From the NCBI GenBank assembly GCA_017435615.1, contig JAFSET010000031.1, forward strand, positions 1-36,435: a DNA stretch of 36,435 nt, given 5' to 3'. The DNA comes from Oscillospiraceae bacterium (GTDB lineage Bacteria; Bacillota; Clostridia; Oscillospirales; Oscillospiraceae). Positions 25,314 to 33,432 of this stretch are shown in pieces; position 1 is the stretch's first letter; the number at the start of each line of letters is the position of its first letter. Position numbers and translations under genes: made by a program. Under the pieces are notes generated by a model. The model worked only from the letters and a program-made list of their open reading frames with translations, searched no databases and was not told the DNA's origin.

Positions 25314-26090
25314 ATGAAAAAACACACACCCTTGCTGGCACAGCTTTTGTTCGTGGTGCTGTGCGTGGTTTTTTGGCAGTGGTATGCCAATACAAGAGGC
25401 ATTATGGGTTTTCCGCCTTTGGATCAGATATTCCAAAAGCTGCTGGACTGCTTCACCAACCCTCAGCGGCAGATTTTGCTTTATTTGGGAAACTCTTTGC
25501 TGTCGGTGCTGAAGGGCCTGAGCATCGGTGCCCTGTTGGCGCTGCTGCTATCCGCGATCTGCGCCGTCAGCCGGGTATTCAGTGCGGTATATACCCTGGT
25601 GGTATCGGTGTTTGACCTGCTGCCCGGCGTGGCACTGCTGCCGATTTTGATGATCACCGTAGGTGCCAACGACACCGCCATTTTGATTTTAGTGATCCAC
25701 TCCGTGGTCTGGCCCATGTCCCGGAGTATTATGGACGGCTTCAAGGCTACCCCGGCCATCTACGTGGAATCCGGCAAAAATATGGGTCTCGGCGTGGCTG
25801 GACTGATCTTCGGTGTCTATGTGCCTGCCACCTTTGCCAGCATCCTGTCCGGCATTAAAGTGGGCTGGGCCAGGGCCTGGCGTGGCCTGATCAGCGCGGA
25901 AATGATCTTCGGTGCTGCCCAGTCTGCGGGCATTGGTGTATTTATCAACAACGCCCGGACGGTCTGGATCGATTATCCCAGCGTGTACGCCGCCATTGTT
26001 TTGATCATATTGGTAGGTGTGGCGGTGGAATACGGTGTGTTCCAGGTGATCGAACGGCATACTGTCAGAAAGTGGGGGATGATCCGATGA
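25314..26090 (+). CDS. ABC transporter permease, SsuC/TauC type
   Basis: A 258-residue inner-membrane protein with about six hydrophobic segments. The BPD-type EAA loop is recognisable in ESGKNMGLGVAGLIFGVYVPA. ATG 25314 follows AAGAGGACTAAGCC, 15 bases after the binding-protein stop. It overlaps the ATPase gene by 4 bases (ATGA). It pairs with the ATPase below. Confidence 0.9.
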   Translation: MKKHTPLLAQLLFVVLCVVFWQWYANTRGIMGFPPLDQIFQKLLDCFTNPQRQILLYLGNSLLSVLKGLSIGALLALLLSAICAVSRVFSAVYTLVVSVFDLLPGVALLPILMITVGANDTAILILVIHSVVWPMSRSIMDGFKATPAIYVESGKNMGLGVAGLIFGVYVPATFASILSGIKVGWARAWRGLISAEMIFGAAQSAGIGVFINNARTVWIDYPSVYAAIVLIILVGVAVEYGVFQVIERHTVRKWGMIR

Positions 26091-26830
26091 AGGAATTGCT
26101 GAAGATCCGGGATCTGACAAAGGGTTATACCGATCGGTCCATCCTGGAAAAGCTGGACCTGACCGTCTATGAAAATGAATTTATCTGCATTTTAGGGCCT
26201 TCCGGCTGCGGTAAATCCACCCTGCTGCGCTGCATTGCGGGGTTTGAGGATTACACCGGCAGTATCCTTTGCAACGGCAAGCCTGTCACCGCACCGGCAC
26301 CGCAGCGAATGATGGTCTTTCAGGACTACAACCAGCTTTTCCCCTGGAAGACGGTGGAGCAGAATATTCAGTATCCCTTGAAGGTCAACGGCCTGCGTGA
26401 CAAAGAAAAGCTGCGTCAGATCTCCGACGAGTATGTTCACAAGGTGGGCCTTGACGGTTACCAGCGTTACTATCCCCATGAGCTGTCCGGCGGTATGAAG
26501 CAGCGGGTAGCCATTGCCAAAGCACTGGCGTTTAAGCCGGAGCTGATTTTGATGGACGAGCCTTTTGCCGCGCTGGATGCCATTACCCGGAACAGCCTGC
26601 AGCAAGAGCTGGCGGATATTTCCGCAAACGAAAACGTCACGGTGATCTTCATCACCCATAATATTCAGGAGGCCCTGACATTGGGTACCCGGGTGCTGCT
26701 GATGAACAAGCAGGGAAAGATCGTCATCGATGAGGAAAATACCATCCCCAAGCCGGTGAAGCCTTCCTCCCCGGGCTACGGTGCCATGTGGGACCGCTTC
26801 TCCCGTGGCTTGGCCCAGGAAAGCAATTAA
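26087..26830 (+). CDS. ABC transporter ATPase, SsuB/TauB type
   Basis: A 247-residue ATPase with Walker A GPSGCGKST (about 43-51), Q-loop VFQDYNQLFPW, signature LSGGMKQR, Walker B LILMDEPF and the switch His in ITHNIQEA. It energises the permease at 25314. ATG 26087 overlaps the permease stop in ATGA; an in-frame ATG at 26072 is rejected. Confidence 0.93.
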   Translation: MKELLKIRDLTKGYTDRSILEKLDLTVYENEFICILGPSGCGKSTLLRCIAGFEDYTGSILCNGKPVTAPAPQRMMVFQDYNQLFPWKTVEQNIQYPLKVNGLRDKEKLRQISDEYVHKVGLDGYQRYYPHELSGGMKQRVAIAKALAFKPELILMDEPFAALDAITRNSLQQELADISANENVTVIFITHNIQEALTLGTRVLLMNKQGKIVIDEENTIPKPVKPSSPGYGAMWDRFSRGLAQESN

Positions 26831-26837
26831 AAAGCCA

Positions 26838-26869
26838 TGGGGCGTGCTGCAAAAACGCAGCACGCCCCA
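26838..26869 (+). terminator. Hairpin after ABC operon
   Basis: TGGGGCGTGCTGC (26838-26850) and GCAGCACGCCCCA (26857-26869), a perfect 13-bp stem. The tail AAAACAGTATT is not T-rich, so termination may be weak or the hairpin may belong to a repeat. Confidence 0.55.
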
Positions 26870-26887
26870 AAACAGTATTCACACGTA

Positions 26888-27078
26888 AAATTCCGATTTA
26901 TCGAGCACTCAAACAGCCTCTCCCTTTGGGAGAGGTGTCAGCCCGAACGGGCTGACGGAGAGGGCTTTTGCAGCGCTTTACGGCCCTCTCAGTCAAAAAT
27001 CAGAGATTTTTGCCAGCTCTCCCAGAGGGAGAGCGTGTTGTTCCTTAAAGCCTGCAACAGTTCGATAAACTGAAATTT
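26888..27078. repeat. Modular palindromic element
   Basis: Ends AAATTCCGATTTATCGA and TCGATAAACTGAAATTT are inverted repeats (14 of 17 match). The cargo is CTCTCCCTTTGGGAGAG, TCAGCCCGAACGGGCTGA, AAAAATCAGAGATTTTT and CTCTCCCAGAGGGAGAG hairpins. It fills the gap between the ABC operon and the deacetylase; no gene is seen. Confidence 0.8.
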
Positions 27079-27139
27079 GAAGCGGGATCGTTTCATATTT
27101 TTTCTTCCCGGCGCATAGATTGTCCCGGGAGGAATGACT

Positions 27140-27913
27140 ATGAAGATCAAGGACCTTGTTATCATAATTGGGACGGTACTGGCTGCCGCGGTGCTGACGA
27201 TCGCACAGCTATGGCCAAATACCGTCCCTACCGTTTCCTGGGGGCTGAGCTTTCAGCAGGAGGGGAAGACCCCGTCCGGTCCTGCTTCCGGGGAGCAGCT
27301 TCGAAAATACGGTGCCGCTTATGCCGGAGATGACGACGAAAAGGTTTTGTAACTGACCTTTGATGCCGGCTACGAAAACGGCTGCACCCGTCAGATTTTG
27401 GACACACTGAAAAAGCACAATGCTCCGGCAGCCTTCTTTTTGGTGGGCAGCTACCTGCAAAAAAACGCTGACCTGGTACGCCTGATGGTGGAGCAGGGCC
27501 ACATTGTAGGCAATCACACCATGGACCACCCGGATATGAGCAAGCTTTCCGATCCGGAGGCATTTTCCCAACAGCTGCGGGAGGTGGAGGACCTGTTTTT
27601 GGAGGTGACCGGCAAAGAACTGCCGAAGTTTTACAGGCCGCCACAGGGCGTTTACAGTGAGGAAAATTTAAAGCTGGCCCAAAAGCTGGGGTATCACACG
27701 GTTTTTTGGAGTCTTGCCTACAAGGACTGGGAAAATAACGCCCAGCCTACCCGGGATTATGCTTTTTCCAAGCTGCTCCCCCGCGCCCACAACGGGGCCG
27801 TGGTGCTGCTACATTCTACTTCACAAACCAATGCGCAAATCCTGGACGAGCTGCTGACCCGTTGGGAGCAGGAGGGCTACCGCTTTGCCCCTATTTCCCA
27901 GCTTTTTGATTAG
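27140..27913 (+). pseudogene. Polysaccharide deacetylase (PdaA-type), interrupted by in-frame TAA
   Basis: The full frame is 257 codons. An N-terminal membrane anchor (about 5-24) is followed by a NodB/CE4 domain: TFDAG (motif 1), GNHTMDHPD (metal-binding H-x3-H motif 2), YRPPQGVY (motif 3) and VVLLHST (motif 5). PdaA-type enzymes deacetylate peptidoglycan muramic acid, in spore formers for cortex lactam. Codon 71 is TAA (27350-27352) in KVL-stop-LTFDAGYENG, where Tyr (TAC/TAT) is usual. The stop comes just before the whole catalytic domain, so the product as written is a 70-residue fragment. GGGAGG lies 7 bases before ATG 27140. The downstream 171-codon frame could start at an internal ATG but would lack motif 1. 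Confidence 0.88.
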
Positions 27914-28344
27914 CTGGCTACGCCGTAAAGGGCGACGGTAAACTGATAAAGCGCCTTGTCCCGTCGGCGGTATACCGAGGACTGCTCGCATCCCAGCTCT
28001 GCGCAAAGCGCCGCGGCGGCGCAGCTAACCGGTTCTATGTACATCAGGCTCAAAATGCGCTGATCCTCTTTCGGCAGTGTGTTAAGAGCTCCGTCGGTCA
28101 CATTGAGCCACTGCACAGCGTTGTTGTAGGCTCTTCGCAGCTCTTGCCGCTGGATGATATTGTTCATCAGCCAGTTTTCCCGGCTGTGCGCTTTGCTGCT
28201 GTTTCCTATCCGCTCCAAATTGCCGGAGCCGGTGTTCGAGGCCTCCTGCTCCAGACGTTTCAGCTCCTGAGGCAGGTTTTTCACCGCCTGCTTCATGCCG
28301 GAATACAGACGCAGCCGCTCCACAGCTTCCTGCTTCCAGTTCAT
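27910..28344 (-). CDS. Phage-type sigma-like activator (RinA/ArpU/DUF1492-like)
   Basis: A 144-residue protein. The N-terminal half is helical (WKQEAVERLRLYSGMKQAVKNL). The C-terminal half has a sigma-70 region 4-like HTH: LPKEDQRILSLMYIEPVSC...LGCEQSSVYRRRDKALYQF. Proteins of this plan control late genes in Gram-positive prophages. ATG 28344 follows GGAGGGCCGCCT and overlaps the stop of the next upstream gene in ATGA. Its 3' end overlaps the convergent deacetylase by 4 bases. No structural phage genes are nearby. Confidence 0.75.
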   Translation of the reverse strand: MNWKQEAVERLRLYSGMKQAVKNLPQELKRLEQEASNTGSGNLERIGNSSKAHSRENWLMNNIIQRQELRRAYNNAVQWLNVTDGALNTLPKEDQRILSLMYIEPVSCAAAALCAELGCEQSSVYRRRDKALYQFTVALYGVAS

Positions 28345-28517
28345 AGGCGGCCCTCCCCGGCGGAGTGGTCCGCACTGTGCTTTGCGTAAAAGCCGTGAAT
28401 CAGGGACCAACGCACCAAAAACCATTTGCTCCATTTTTGACAACGTTTGTTTTCACAGTTCCCGGGATCACCAACGCTTTTGCAGTGATCACAGGGACAA
28501 TTCTGCTGAAGCTTCAT
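28341..28517 (-). CDS. Small Cys-rich protein, phage-like
   Basis: A 58-residue protein with five cysteines in the first half (7, 9, 12, 21, 26; CPCDHCKS, GNCENKRC), a likely zinc site, then FLVRWSLIHGFY. ATG 28517 follows AAGGAAGTGTACAAG. It overlaps the neighbours on both sides, so the three minus-strand genes are translated together. Function unknown. Confidence 0.7.
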   Translation of the reverse strand: MKLQQNCPCDHCKSVGDPGNCENKRCQKWSKWFLVRWSLIHGFYAKHSADHSAGEGRL

Positions 28518-28704
28518 CTTGTACACTTCCTTTCTGCGCTTGCGCGCATCGGCGGCACCGGACGGTTTCCAGGGAATACAGCTCTGCGCCACATTCCGGG
28601 CACCAGGCTGCGGGCAGCACCTGCTGCGGATCACCGCCCCAAGGGGGGTCAACCGAAACAGGTCTGCGGCGGCCCGGTTTTAAATAAACAATGGGTGTCC
28701 GCAC
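28489..28704 (-). CDS. Small zinc-ribbon protein, phage-like
   Basis: A 71-residue protein with a CxxC-x11-CxxC zinc ribbon (CPEC at 35-38, CRRC at 50-53). It starts with GTG at 28704 after AAGGAGATTATTTT. It is the first gene of the trio, downstream of a TTGACA/TAATAT promoter with overlapping GTACTTG boxes. Confidence 0.75.
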   Translation of the reverse strand: MRTPIVYLKPGRRRPVSVDPPWGGDPQQVLPAAWCPECGAELYSLETVRCRRCAQAQKGSVQDEASAELSL

Positions 28705-28729
28705 AAAATAATCTCCTTGTATGATGGTA

Positions 28730-28827
28730 GTACTTGCCGGCTTTGTAGCTTCATATTAGTACTTGAACGAGTACTTGTCAATAAGATGCTTTCAATTTTT
28801 ACCAGCTTTGTGTACTTGTACAAGTAC
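28730..28827. promoter_or_regulatory. GTACTTG operator array
   Basis: GTACTTG occurs at 28730, 28759, 28771 and 28812, and its complement CAAGTAC at 28821. The last two form a perfect 16-bp palindrome, GTACTTGTACAAGTAC. Boxes at 28759 and 28771 lie inside or against the promoter spacer. Confidence 0.65.
28753..28781 (-). promoter_or_regulatory. Promoter of phage-like trio
   Basis: Minus-strand TTGACA (28781-28776), 17 bases, TAATAT (28758-28753). Confidence 0.75.
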
Positions 28828-28908
28828 AGTCTGTATTTTTTGTTCAGCTTATACAAAATGACGGACGTGTCTTCGTGTAAATAAACCGTTAACTTTCGCT
28901 GTTTTCGG

Positions 28909-28936
28909 TTGAATTTCTGAAAAAATGCAATATAAT
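28909..28936 (+). promoter_or_regulatory. Promoter of 28967 gene
   Basis: TTGAAT (28909-28914), 16 bases, TATAAT (28931-28936). Confidence 0.7.
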
Positions 28937-28966
28937 AATGCTATCATCCAAACAAAAGGTGATCTT

Positions 28967-29368
28967 ATGAATTTTTTTCGCAACCTTCTGTGGCGAATAA
29001 AGGACGGCCTTCGCCGCTTTATGATCGGCCGCTACGGCAGTGACAAGCTGAATATCGCCCTGCTGCTGACTGGTGTGGTGCTTTGGCTTTTGTCCAATTT
29101 CATTCCTTTCACCGGCGTGAAGCTTTTGCTGCTGTTGGCCTATTATTTCCTGATGGGTTTGGCCATTTTCCGGATGCTCTCACGCAATACCTATAAGCGT
29201 TATCAGGAAAACAAAAAATATTTGCAGTTTATCGACCGGATCAAGGACCGGGAGCATCGGTATTACGACTGTCCCCGTTGCCGCCAGCAGGTCCGCGTTC
29301 CCCGTGGCAAGGGCAAGATCTCCATCACCTGCCCAAAGTGTAAAGAAAAGTTCATCAAAAAGACCTGA
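28967..29368 (+). CDS. Two-TM protein with C-terminal zinc ribbon
   Basis: A 133-residue membrane protein: two hydrophobic segments (LNIALLLTGVVLWLLSNFIPF, VKLLLLLAYYFLMGLAIF), then a basic stretch and a zinc ribbon, CPRC...CPKC (about 107-127). ATG 28967 follows AAGGTGATCTT; the frame upstream to 28925 would overlap the promoter. A terminator (29372-29404) follows. Family not recognised beyond "zinc-ribbon membrane protein". Confidence 0.8.
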   Translation: MNFFRNLLWRIKDGLRRFMIGRYGSDKLNIALLLTGVVLWLLSNFIPFTGVKLLLLLAYYFLMGLAIFRMLSRNTYKRYQENKKYLQFIDRIKDREHRYYDCPRCRQQVRVPRGKGKISITCPKCKEKFIKKT

Positions 29369-29371
29369 CAA

Positions 29372-29662
29372 AAGGGGCGTTGCACCAATGTGCAGCGCCC
29401 CGTTGTTATTTTATAAGGTTAAACTCCCGCTTGTCGAGCTATATCAACCGTACAACACCGTAGGGCGGGGGCTTGCTCCCGCCGTTTTTTTACCTTTTCC
29501 TTTACCTTTTATAGGCGGGGGGTGCAAGCCCCCGCCCTACGCATACCTGTTCCGTTGAACATCTTGACAAACTAAAAATAGAGGAGGGATGGTTTATGGC
29601 AGGCAGGTTATCCTTTTTATAAAACATTCCGGCAGCCGCATGGACTGCCGGAATGTTTTGGT
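29372..29662. repeat. Long direct repeat, copy 1
   Basis: Nearly identical to 33433-33669. It contains a terminator-like hairpin (GGGGCGTTGCA / TGTGCAGCGCCCC), a GTAGGGCGGGGGCTTGC / GCAAGCCCCCGCCCTAC hairpin, the end motif TTGACAAACTAAAAAT, and a second terminator hairpin (ATTCCGGCAGCCG...GACTGCCGGAAT, 29628-29655). It has 50-55 more bases than copy 2, inside the GC-rich hairpin. Confidence 0.9.
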
Positions 29663-29729
29663 TGCATATCAGGGTTGATCAGGGGCTTTGCGTTTCCCAA
29701 TGTCCGGCAGAATTTTTGCCGCGCGCCGG

Positions 29730-32700
29730 TTATGCGGGGCACAGGTGGACCGGGAACTGGGTCTTGTCCACACTGTCGGCCTTGTCGCCGGTGATGTAGT
29801 AAGTGCTTTGAGCGCTAATGTCGGTGTGGGAGCTATAAGTACCCATATAGAAGGAATTATCCTGATCGTATTGATAAATCAAAGTGTTTGCGTCACTGCT
29901 GTAAGTAAAGACCTCGGCAGGAGCCGTGGTGGTCAGCTCCAGTGTGCCTCTGGGATAAGCTTCTCCGCTTCTGAAATAGGCGTACACACGGATATAAGTC
30001 TTTGTGCTGCCGTTGTAGAAGTACAGGCGGTAGCCGCCGGAGGCCTGCTCCAGGTACACATCCACCGCCTCGGCTTCGTTGGTTGTGGTTGCCAGGCGGT
30101 AGTTAACCGTGGCGGATTCGGTCTGTCCGTTGAAGTACAGCATGGAGCCGTTGTTCATGTACATTTTGTAGGGGACACCCGGAACAGGCTGCACAGGCTG
30201 AGAGGGCTGCGTGGGCTGAGAAGGCTGAGAGGGCTGTGTCTGCACTGTGACGGTAAGCTTTGCAGCACCACTGTAGATCGCATTGGCGTATTGGTCGGTG
30301 ATCTTGCAGCGGTACTGATAGCCGCTGCGGCTGGCAGTGGCCGGAACGCTGAGAGTCGCGGTCTTGTTGCCGGTAGCAGACGCGGCCTTCCAGCTTCCTG
30401 TAGAGGAGGTGCGGTATTGCCACTGGTATTTCAGGCCTGTACCGGTGGCTTTTACGGTGAATTTGGCAGTCAGTCCTTCCGTGACGGACTGATTTGCCGG
30501 CTGAGCAGTGACTTTCAGGGTCACCAGCTTCAAGGTAACTGCCTGGGAGTAGATCACATTGCTGTACTTGTCTGTGATCTTGCAGCGGTACTGATAGCCG
30601 CTGCGGCTGGCGGTTACGGGGACGCTCATGGAGGCGGTCTTGTTGCCGGTGGCGGCGGCAGACTTCCAGCTTCCTGTGGAGGAAGTGCGGTACTGCCACT
30701 GATATTGTAAGCCGGTGCCGCTGGCCTTGACTGCAAATACAGCGGTTTTTCCGTCGGGCATATTCCGGTTGACAGGCTGTGCGGTGATCTTCAGAGTCAC
30801 CAGCTTCAGAGTCACTGCGTTGGAATAGACCGTGCTGCCGGTGCTGTCTGTGATCTTGCAGCGGTACTGATAGTTGTTCCGGCTGGTGGTAGCGGCTACG
30901 CTGAGGGTGGCGGTCTTGTTGCCGGTAGCGGATGCGGCCTTCCAGCTTCCTGTGGAGGAAGTGCGGTACTGCCATTGGTATTTCAGGCCCGTGCCGGTGG
31001 CCTTTACGGTAAATTTGGCGGTGGTTCCCACGGGAACATACTTGTTGGACGGCTGCGCGGTGATCTTGGCACTGGCTGCCATAGACATGGTCACGGTTTT
31101 AGACTGGACAGTAAAGCCGTTTTTGTCGGTGACAACGCAGAAGACCTTTCGGCCGCTGTAGCTGGCGTTCATGGTAAAGCTGTAGCTGGCGGTGGTAACA
31201 GAAGCCTTGGAGAAGGTGGTATCGGAGGCGTTATTGGTATAGTACCACTGATAGGTCAGGCCGGTACCCTTGGCGGTGCAGGTGACCTTGGCGGTGGCAC
31301 CGCTGCGTACCGTTACATTGACGGGCTGCTTGGAGATCTTTACCGGTGTGGGATAGCTCCAGGCGGCATTTTCCAGGGCGGTGTTGCCGCTGTCAATACG
31401 CATAGCGGATCGGTTGGCGGAAGAACCGGAATGTTTCACATACTTCAGGCTGCTGCAGCCACTGAACGCAGAGCCGTTGACTGCGACTACGCTGGGACCC
31501 ATGGTGACCGTTGTCAGCTTGGGACAGCTTGCAAAAGCGGATTTGCCGACGGTGATCACACTGTTGCCAAGGGTCACCGTTTTGAGATTGTCGCAATAAC
31601 CAAAGGCCAGCTCACCAACGGTGATCACGCCGTTTCCAATGCGCACATTTTCCAGGCCATCACAGCTAAAAAACGCCTCTTTACCGATCACGGTGACGCT
31701 GTCAGGAAAATAAATATATTTCAAGCTGGGGCACTTGCAAAACGCATCTGTGTCCACAACGGAAACACTTTTCGGAATAACAACGCTGGTTAGATTGGGA
31801 CAGCCGGAAAAACAGCTCGCAGGAATGGCGGAAATGCCGTTACCCAACTGAACTGAGGTCAGCTTACAGCCCGCAAATGCGCTTTCTCCAAGTTCTGTAA
31901 CACTGTCGGGGATCGTGATACTTTTCAGCGCGGTGTAGTAAAAGCAGGTATCTCCTATGGATTTCAGCTTGTTGCTGAGGGTTATGCTGTTCAGCGCATA
32001 ACATCTGTAAAAACAGCAATCTCCAATAGACGTTACGGTATTCGGAAGAACGATTTTCTTCAATGCTTCGCAGTCCGAAAAAGCAAACTGGTCAATGGTT
32101 TTCAGCTTGTTGCCCAACGTGATGCTTTCCAGCTTCTCACAGTCTGCGAAAGTGCTTGAACCAATGGAGGTGACTCCGCTGCCGGTGTCAAAGCTTTTCA
32201 GACTCTTGCAATAAGAAAAGGCCACATTACCGATCGTCTTGACGCTGTTGGGAAGCGTTACAGAGGTCAAAGAGCCACAGCCTTCAAACGCATAATTGCC
32301 GATGGACTGAATTTTTGATCCCCAGGTGATCTTGGAAAGATTTGCACAGCCGGAGAAGGCGTAAGCGCTTACAGAGGTCATAGCGCTGCTCAGCTTGACC
32401 GATGCCAGGGAGCTGCAATCTCTGAAAGCAGACTCTCCAACTGTGGTGACACTGTTGGGAATTACAACAGAGGCTAAAAATTCGCAGCCGTAAAAAGCGC
32501 AGTCTCCAATGGATTTCAGTCCGCTGCCCAGAGTGACACTGGCAAGGTTGCTGCAGTTTTGAAAGGCATACGCTTCAATAACCGTTACGCTGTTGGGAAT
32601 GACCAGCTTGGTGATATAGCTGCATCCATTGAAGGCATAACGCTCAATGGTCTTCAGGGTGGAAGGAAGGGTGATCGTATAAAGATCATCGTTCCAGTTG

Positions 32701-32927
32701 AAAGCACTGGCACCGATGGTGCGGACCGGGCAGCCATCGATATAGCTGGGGATGGTCAAAGAGACGGCAGAGCCGGTGTATTTGGTGATGGTGACCTCGC
32801 CGTTTTCCACGGTGTATTCCAGTCCTGCGGGAACCGTAGCCGCCTGGGCGGTGATCGCGCCGGTGATCAGCAGGCTCAGCAGAAAACAAACGGAAAGCAG
32901 TCGTATCCATTTTCTTGCGTTGAACAT
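29730..32927 (-). CDS. BspA-like leucine-rich repeat and Ig-like domain surface protein
   Basis: A 1065-residue exported protein. Signal peptide is residues 1-29. About 19 LRR_5 (Treponema-type) repeats of about 23 residues fill 40-508, each with an F-x-x-C core and I-P-x-S-V turn (for example AFSGC, VIPNSVT). Four Ig-like domains follow; the last three (about 622-895) repeat every 92 residues. A QPSQPTQPSQP linker (about 898-915) leads to a C-terminal domain of about 145 residues beginning YKMYMNNGSMLYFNG, not recognised. No LPXTG or transmembrane anchor is seen. Such proteins bind host matrix or other cells. Start follows AAGGAGGAATTTATA. Confidence 0.93.
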   Translation of the reverse strand: MFNARKWIRLLSVCFLLSLLITGAITAQAATVPAGLEYTVENGEVTITKYTGSAVSLTIPSYIDGCPVRTIGASAFNWNDDLYTITLPSTLKTIERYAFNGCSYITKLVIPNSVTVIEAYAFQNCSNLASVTLGSGLKSIGDCAFYGCEFLASVVIPNSVTTVGESAFRDCSSLASVKLSSAMTSVSAYAFSGCANLSKITWGSKIQSIGNYAFEGCGSLTSVTLPNSVKTIGNVAFSYCKSLKSFDTGSGVTSIGSSTFADCEKLESITLGNKLKTIDQFAFSDCEALKKIVLPNTVTSIGDCCFYRCYALNSITLSNKLKSIGDTCFYYTALKSITIPDSVTELGESAFAGCKLTSVQLGNGISAIPASCFSGCPNLTSVVIPKSVSVVDTDAFCKCPSLKYIYFPDSVTVIGKEAFFSCDGLENVRIGNGVITVGELAFGYCDNLKTVTLGNSVITVGKSAFASCPKLTTVTMGPSVVAVNGSAFSGCSSLKYVKHSGSSANRSAMRIDSGNTALENAAWSYPTPVKISKQPVNVTVRSGATAKVTCTAKGTGLTYQWYYTNNASDTTFSKASVTTASYSFTMNASYSGRKVFCVVTDKNGFTVQSKTVTMSMAASAKITAQPSNKYVPVGTTAKFTVKATGTGLKYQWQYRTSSTGSWKAASATGNKTATLSVAATTSRNNYQYRCKITDSTGSTVYSNAVTLKLVTLKITAQPVNRNMPDGKTAVFAVKASGTGLQYQWQYRTSSTGSWKSAAATGNKTASMSVPVTASRSGYQYRCKITDKYSNVIYSQAVTLKLVTLKVTAQPANQSVTEGLTAKFTVKATGTGLKYQWQYRTSSTGSWKAASATGNKTATLSVPATASRSGYQYRCKITDQYANAIYSGAAKLTVTVQTQPSQPSQPTQPSQPVQPVPGVPYKMYMNNGSMLYFNGQTESATVNYRLATTTNEAEAVDVYLEQASGGYRLYFYNGSTKTYIRVYAYFRSGEAYPRGTLELTTTAPAEVFTYSSDANTLIYQYDQDNSFYMGTYSSHTDISAQSTYYITGDKADSVDKTQFPVHLCPA

Positions 32928-32983
32928 TATAAATTCCTCCTTATGGTTTGAAAACGGCAGAACTGACCTGCCGTCTGTTTCCT

Positions 32984-33011
32984 ACAATATATCGGAAATC
33001 CGATATATTGT
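32984..33011. promoter_or_regulatory. 28-bp palindrome, likely XRE operator
   Basis: ACAATATATCGGA (32984-32996), AA, TCCGATATATTGT (32999-33011): a perfect 13-bp dyad covering the spacer and -10 box of the LRR promoter, next to the divergent XRE gene. Confidence 0.7.
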
Positions 33012-33014
33012 CAA
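32986..33014 (-). promoter_or_regulatory. LRR protein promoter
   Basis: Minus-strand TTGACA (33014-33009), 17 bases, TATATT (32991-32986). Confidence 0.75.
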
Positions 33015-33095
33015 GAAAATATAACGCCTTTTTTAATCTATCGTATTTTCGTTACTGTGGGTACAATAATATAAAAAAGGCACAGGAGGGATCAT

Positions 33096-33413
33096 ATGCA
33101 GGAACATGAGATCATTCAGCGGATCAAGGACCTTTGCAAGGCACGCTCCTGGACACTGTACCGCCTGGCAAAGGAGAGCAGGATCCCCTATTCCACGCTA
33201 TGCACCATGCTCCACAAAGAGAATTCCCCGTCTGTTCCCACGCTGATCAAGCTTTGCGACGGCTTTGGCATAACCCTTTCCGCTTTTTTTGACTGTGGGC
33301 ATACGCCGCCCTGTCAGACACCGCTGCCGGAAAGCTGGCAGCAGCTCACCCCGGAAAATCAGGCCTCCGCAGAGCAATATATGCAGTTTCTTTTGTCGCA
33401 GCAACAGAATTAG
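33096..33413 (+). CDS. XRE family regulator
   Basis: A 105-residue HTH protein: KARSWTLYRLAKESRIPYSTLCTMLHKENSPSVPTL, then LCDGFGITLSAFFD, and a short tail (TPENQASAEQYMQFLLSQQ) that may aid dimerisation. ATG 33096 follows GGAGGGATCAT; TACAAT at 33062-33067 is a likely -10. It is divergent from the LRR gene and probably represses it through the palindrome at 32984. It ends with TAG. Confidence 0.88.
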   Translation: MQEHEIIQRIKDLCKARSWTLYRLAKESRIPYSTLCTMLHKENSPSVPTLIKLCDGFGITLSAFFDCGHTPPCQTPLPESWQQLTPENQASAEQYMQFLLSQQQN

Positions 33414-33432
33414 ACCGGTCTTTGCGTAAGCC

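Noticed and set aside
24276-25436. A 386-codon minus-strand open frame opposite the binding-protein gene
   Set aside because: Shadow of a lipoprotein gene with signal and operon context.
28759-28827. GTACTTG boxes as a classical Firmicute LexA (Cheo) box
   Set aside because: The sequence lacks the GAAC-N4-GTTC form, so an SOS assignment cannot be supported from sequence alone.
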